This document shows positions 18,430 through 20,506 of a DNA stretch of 20,506 nt, one piece after another (position 1 is the first letter of the stretch; every line of letters starts with the position of its first letter). Made by a program: the position numbers and the translations under genes. The notes beneath the pieces are model-generated. The model saw only the letters and a list, made by a program, of their open reading frames with translations. It was not told the DNA's origin and made no database searches. This DNA comes from Plakobranchus ocellatus (lineage: Eukaryota > Mollusca > Gastropoda > Plakobranchidae): contig BLXT01007044.1 of assembly GCA_019648995.1 (NCBI GenBank), positions 1,722,576-1,743,081 on the forward strand. Direction: 5' to 3'.

Positions 18430-19628
18430 TAATTCATGGTTTGTGAAATTGTAAACAAAACTACAAACTTGCAAGGTAAACGGAAAGAACTATAAAAGTA
18501 TACGCGAAGCGCTTCAGAAGAGTATTTATTATTAAAACCACAAAAAGAATATAAGAAGGGGATGTCACAAGAAATTCTTGATCTCATGAAAGAGCGAAAG
18601 AAGTAAAAGAACAAAACAAAACAAGAAAAAAACAACAACAAAAAAAAACCGACAAAGACAAGTACCGCCAACTTAACTGAACAATAAGAATTATTTGCTA
18701 TGAAAAGAAACAGCTGAATGATAAATGTACAGCTATCGACACCAATCACCACAAGAAAATGTAAGATGAAAAAAAAAGAACTGGCAGAAAAATAGAGATT
18801 TAGCACACAAAGCAGCTGTATCAACTCGAAAAGTTGCAGAATGTTAAATAAAAGAGGAGACATATAAACAGATTGGCAAAACACAACGAGAATTTATTCA
18901 AAGGCGAAAGAGGGAATAAACAACCAATCGAAAAACCAATGAAAGGACCACCGATCATGAAAAACGAAGTGCGAAATGCCATAAAAAAAGAGAAAATATG
19001 GAGGAGCACCAGGGCTAGATAACATTACAATCGAAGCTTTGGGCGCACCAGTTGAATGGAGCATTGATATCACAGACATGCTGAACGAGATATACGATAG
19101 TGGAGAAATGCCACAAGATAGGTGTAGATCAATCTTTATCATCCATGTTAAAGAAAGTGGGGGCAAAAGAATGTGGCTTATCTAGACAATGCAAAGTTGC
19201 ATCAAAGGACAATCATGCAGAGGATAAGAAACAAAATTCGACCAGAAATTTTAGACACAGCTTGGATATTAGACGTACACATAGAAAATAGGCTCAGCGC
19301 AAGAGAAATCTGGTTCTTCAGGAGAATTTTAAGCATTCCATCGATAATAAATTCACAAACGAAAATTTGAATGAAACAAGCCAGGATGAACAGAGAACTT
19401 GAAACTTGAGAGACACAGATGTCCTTTCTTGTACACATAACCAGGAAAATTGCCCTAGAAAGAGAAGTCGACATGAGAGATCGCAGCAGACAGAGGCGCG
19501 CATATCTCCAGAGTCTGACAACTGGCCAACTGAGGATGCTTTGATCAAGACAGGATCCACGAGAACAGCAAGAAGAAGAGAAGATTGGAGGCACATAAGG
19601 GCCGATGCTTGCAATACACCCAGCACCC
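18430..19628 (+). mobile_element. Internally deleted LINE copy
   Basis: The + strand shows, across several frames, the linker (MSQEILDLMKERKK at about 18561; YRQLN; WLNDKC-like QLNDKCTAID). It then shows RT N-terminal parts (KGERGNKQPIEKPMKGPPIM, GAPGLDNITIEALGAPVEWS, NEIYDSGEMPQDRCRSIFII) and MQRIRNKIRPEI (about 19215-19250). Directly after that the sequence jumps to the C-terminal part (REIWFFRRILSIP, ARMNRELET, MSFLVHITRK, DWRHIRADACN). The central catalytic RT segment is missing between about 19250 and 19300. Many stops and frame changes make it a dead copy. Confidence 0.88.
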
Positions 19629-19992
19629 TAGAGAGAGAGAGAGAGGGGGGAGGAGAGAGAGATAGAGAGAGAGACCGAGGGAGAGATAGGAAGAGAGAGA
19701 AAGAGAGAGAGAGAGAGAGGGGGGGAGAGATAAGGAAAGAGAGAAAGAGAAAGATGGAGAGAGAGAAAGGGAGATAAGGAAAGAGAGAAAGAGAGAGATG
19801 GAGAGAGAGAAAGAGAGAGATGGAGAGAGAGAAAGAGAGAGAGGGAGATAAGGAAAGAGAGAAAGAGATAGATGGGGAGAGAGATTGAGAGAGACACGGA
19901 GAGAGAGAAAGTGAGAGAGAGGGGGAGAGAGAGAGACAGGGAGGGAGAGAAAGAGAGAGGGAGGGGGGAGAGAAAGAGAGAGAGAGAGAGGA
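19629..19992. repeat. GA-rich tract immediately after the LINE
   Basis: About 360 bases, almost all purine on the + strand, made of GA units with GGGG and AAA variants. It includes secondary repeats such as GATAAGGAAAGAGAGAAAGA (seen near 19729, 19772 and 19848) and GATGGAGAGAGAGAAAGAGA. It starts within a few bases of the LINE coding end, as expected if it grew from the LINE's simple-sequence 3' tail. Open frames here are repeat artefacts. Confidence 0.95.
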
Positions 19993-20099
19993 AAATCTAA
20001 GCCTTAATCTGGGTGTATAAAAGCGAAAGATGGACAGCTTTTGATGTATACAACTGATATATTCCAGAGAGGGTCAGAATCGAAGATATATATTTTTTT

Positions 20100-20470
20100 T
20101 GCATACAATGAAAGAATCCCAGCTCCAATTGTGAGTAACAATAAAGGATCATCAATAATAAAGAAGGAAGTGAAGGCAGTAATAGAGAAAATTCAGCAAG
20201 GTAGATGGACTAGATAATATAATGGAAAGTTGTAAGAATTTGCAGAAATGATAAGTGGGGTCCGAAAGGTGCGACCAGAAAAGAGGAAGGAATCATCGAA
20301 TACACAGACATGAAGCGATGAGTCAGACAAGGCTGTGTGATGTCACAGGATCTATTTCAACTGATACACAAAATAAATTCTAGGAACCACAGATTAAATC
20401 AGTACGTGTTGGTCCGCGGAAAAAATATCAGTACTATTTCTCTTACAAATCATATTATTATTCATGAATT
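20100..20470 (+). mobile_element. Further decayed LINE fragment
   Basis: The + strand encodes NNKGSSIIKKEVKAVIEKIQ followed by a DGLDNI-like part (RT N-terminal region). Further on comes VRQGCVMSQDLFQLIHKI (about 20310-20370), which matches the conserved RGVRQGC-SPDLFN motif of LINE reverse transcriptases, then NQYVLVRGKNISTI. Sequence between the two motifs is shortened and the frame changes. Dead copy. Confidence 0.8.

Positions 20471-20473
<3 letters not shown>

Positions 20474-20506
<33 letters not shown>
20474..20506. repeat. (TA)n microsatellite at the window edge
   Basis: Alternating TA to the last base; it may continue beyond the window. Confidence 0.95.

Noticed and set aside
18429-18884. 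151-codon hydrophobic frame on the - strand that looks like a membrane protein
   Set aside because: It is antisense to the lysine-rich linker of the LINE copy (MSQEILDLMKERKK on the + strand); poly-Phe/Leu comes from AAA/AAG-rich DNA.
19406-19897. Charged and Leu/Ser-rich frames across the GA tract
   Set aside because: The first part belongs to the LINE C-terminus in a shifted frame and the rest is GA repeat translated.
1-20506. tRNA, rRNA, CRISPR array or bacterial operon
   Set aside because: I saw no cloverleaf, ribosomal RNA motif, spaced palindromic repeats or tightly packed open frames; the tandem arrays have no unique spacers.

Overview
The window looks like repeat-rich animal DNA, most likely from a mollusc and plausibly a gastropod. 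The reasons are spliced eukaryotic gene structure, a vertebrate/invertebrate-style TATA promoter, several pieces of one non-LTR retrotransposon type that I know from mollusc genomes, a mariner element, a Ty3/Gypsy relic and very many minisatellites and CT/GA tracts. The taxon is an inference; nothing in the window fixes the species.

Only one host gene can be supported, and it is split on the + strand across almost the whole window. A TATA box at 3300 and a strong splice donor at 3358/3359 mark a short untranslated first exon. A second exon (about 10977-11094) holds the start codon and a clear signal peptide. A third exon (15403-16049) encodes a cysteine-free, glycine- and isoleucine-rich mature chain, followed by a polyadenylation signal at 16136. 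The spliced product is 238 residues, a secreted repetitive protein of the kind found in extracellular matrices, shells, silks or glues. I cannot assign a named family. The link of exon 1 to exon 2 is inferred; the link of exon 2 to exon 3 is strongly supported by phase and consensus sites.

The two introns (about 7.6 kb and 4.3 kb) are filled with repeats. Intron 1 holds a CT/TGTC tract, a 42-bp minisatellite and a broken Ty3/Gypsy element (gag, protease and integrase pieces, - strand) lying between LTR-like arms that are inverted relative to each other. Intron 2 holds a 55-bp minisatellite, a 51-bp minisatellite, a LINE fragment and a 41-bp minisatellite.

Upstream of the gene (195-2337) is a clear three-layer nest: a 41-bp satellite array was interrupted by a 5'-truncated LINE with a 9-10 bp target duplication, and the LINE was in turn interrupted at a TA by a rearranged mariner. 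That mariner is a foldback: two inverted 373-bp copies of the mariner 3' end flank a 277-bp core, while the 5' half of the normal element is absent.

Downstream of the gene (16170-20506) I see three further LINE fragments, a long GA-rich tract and a terminal TA repeat, with no recognisable gene.
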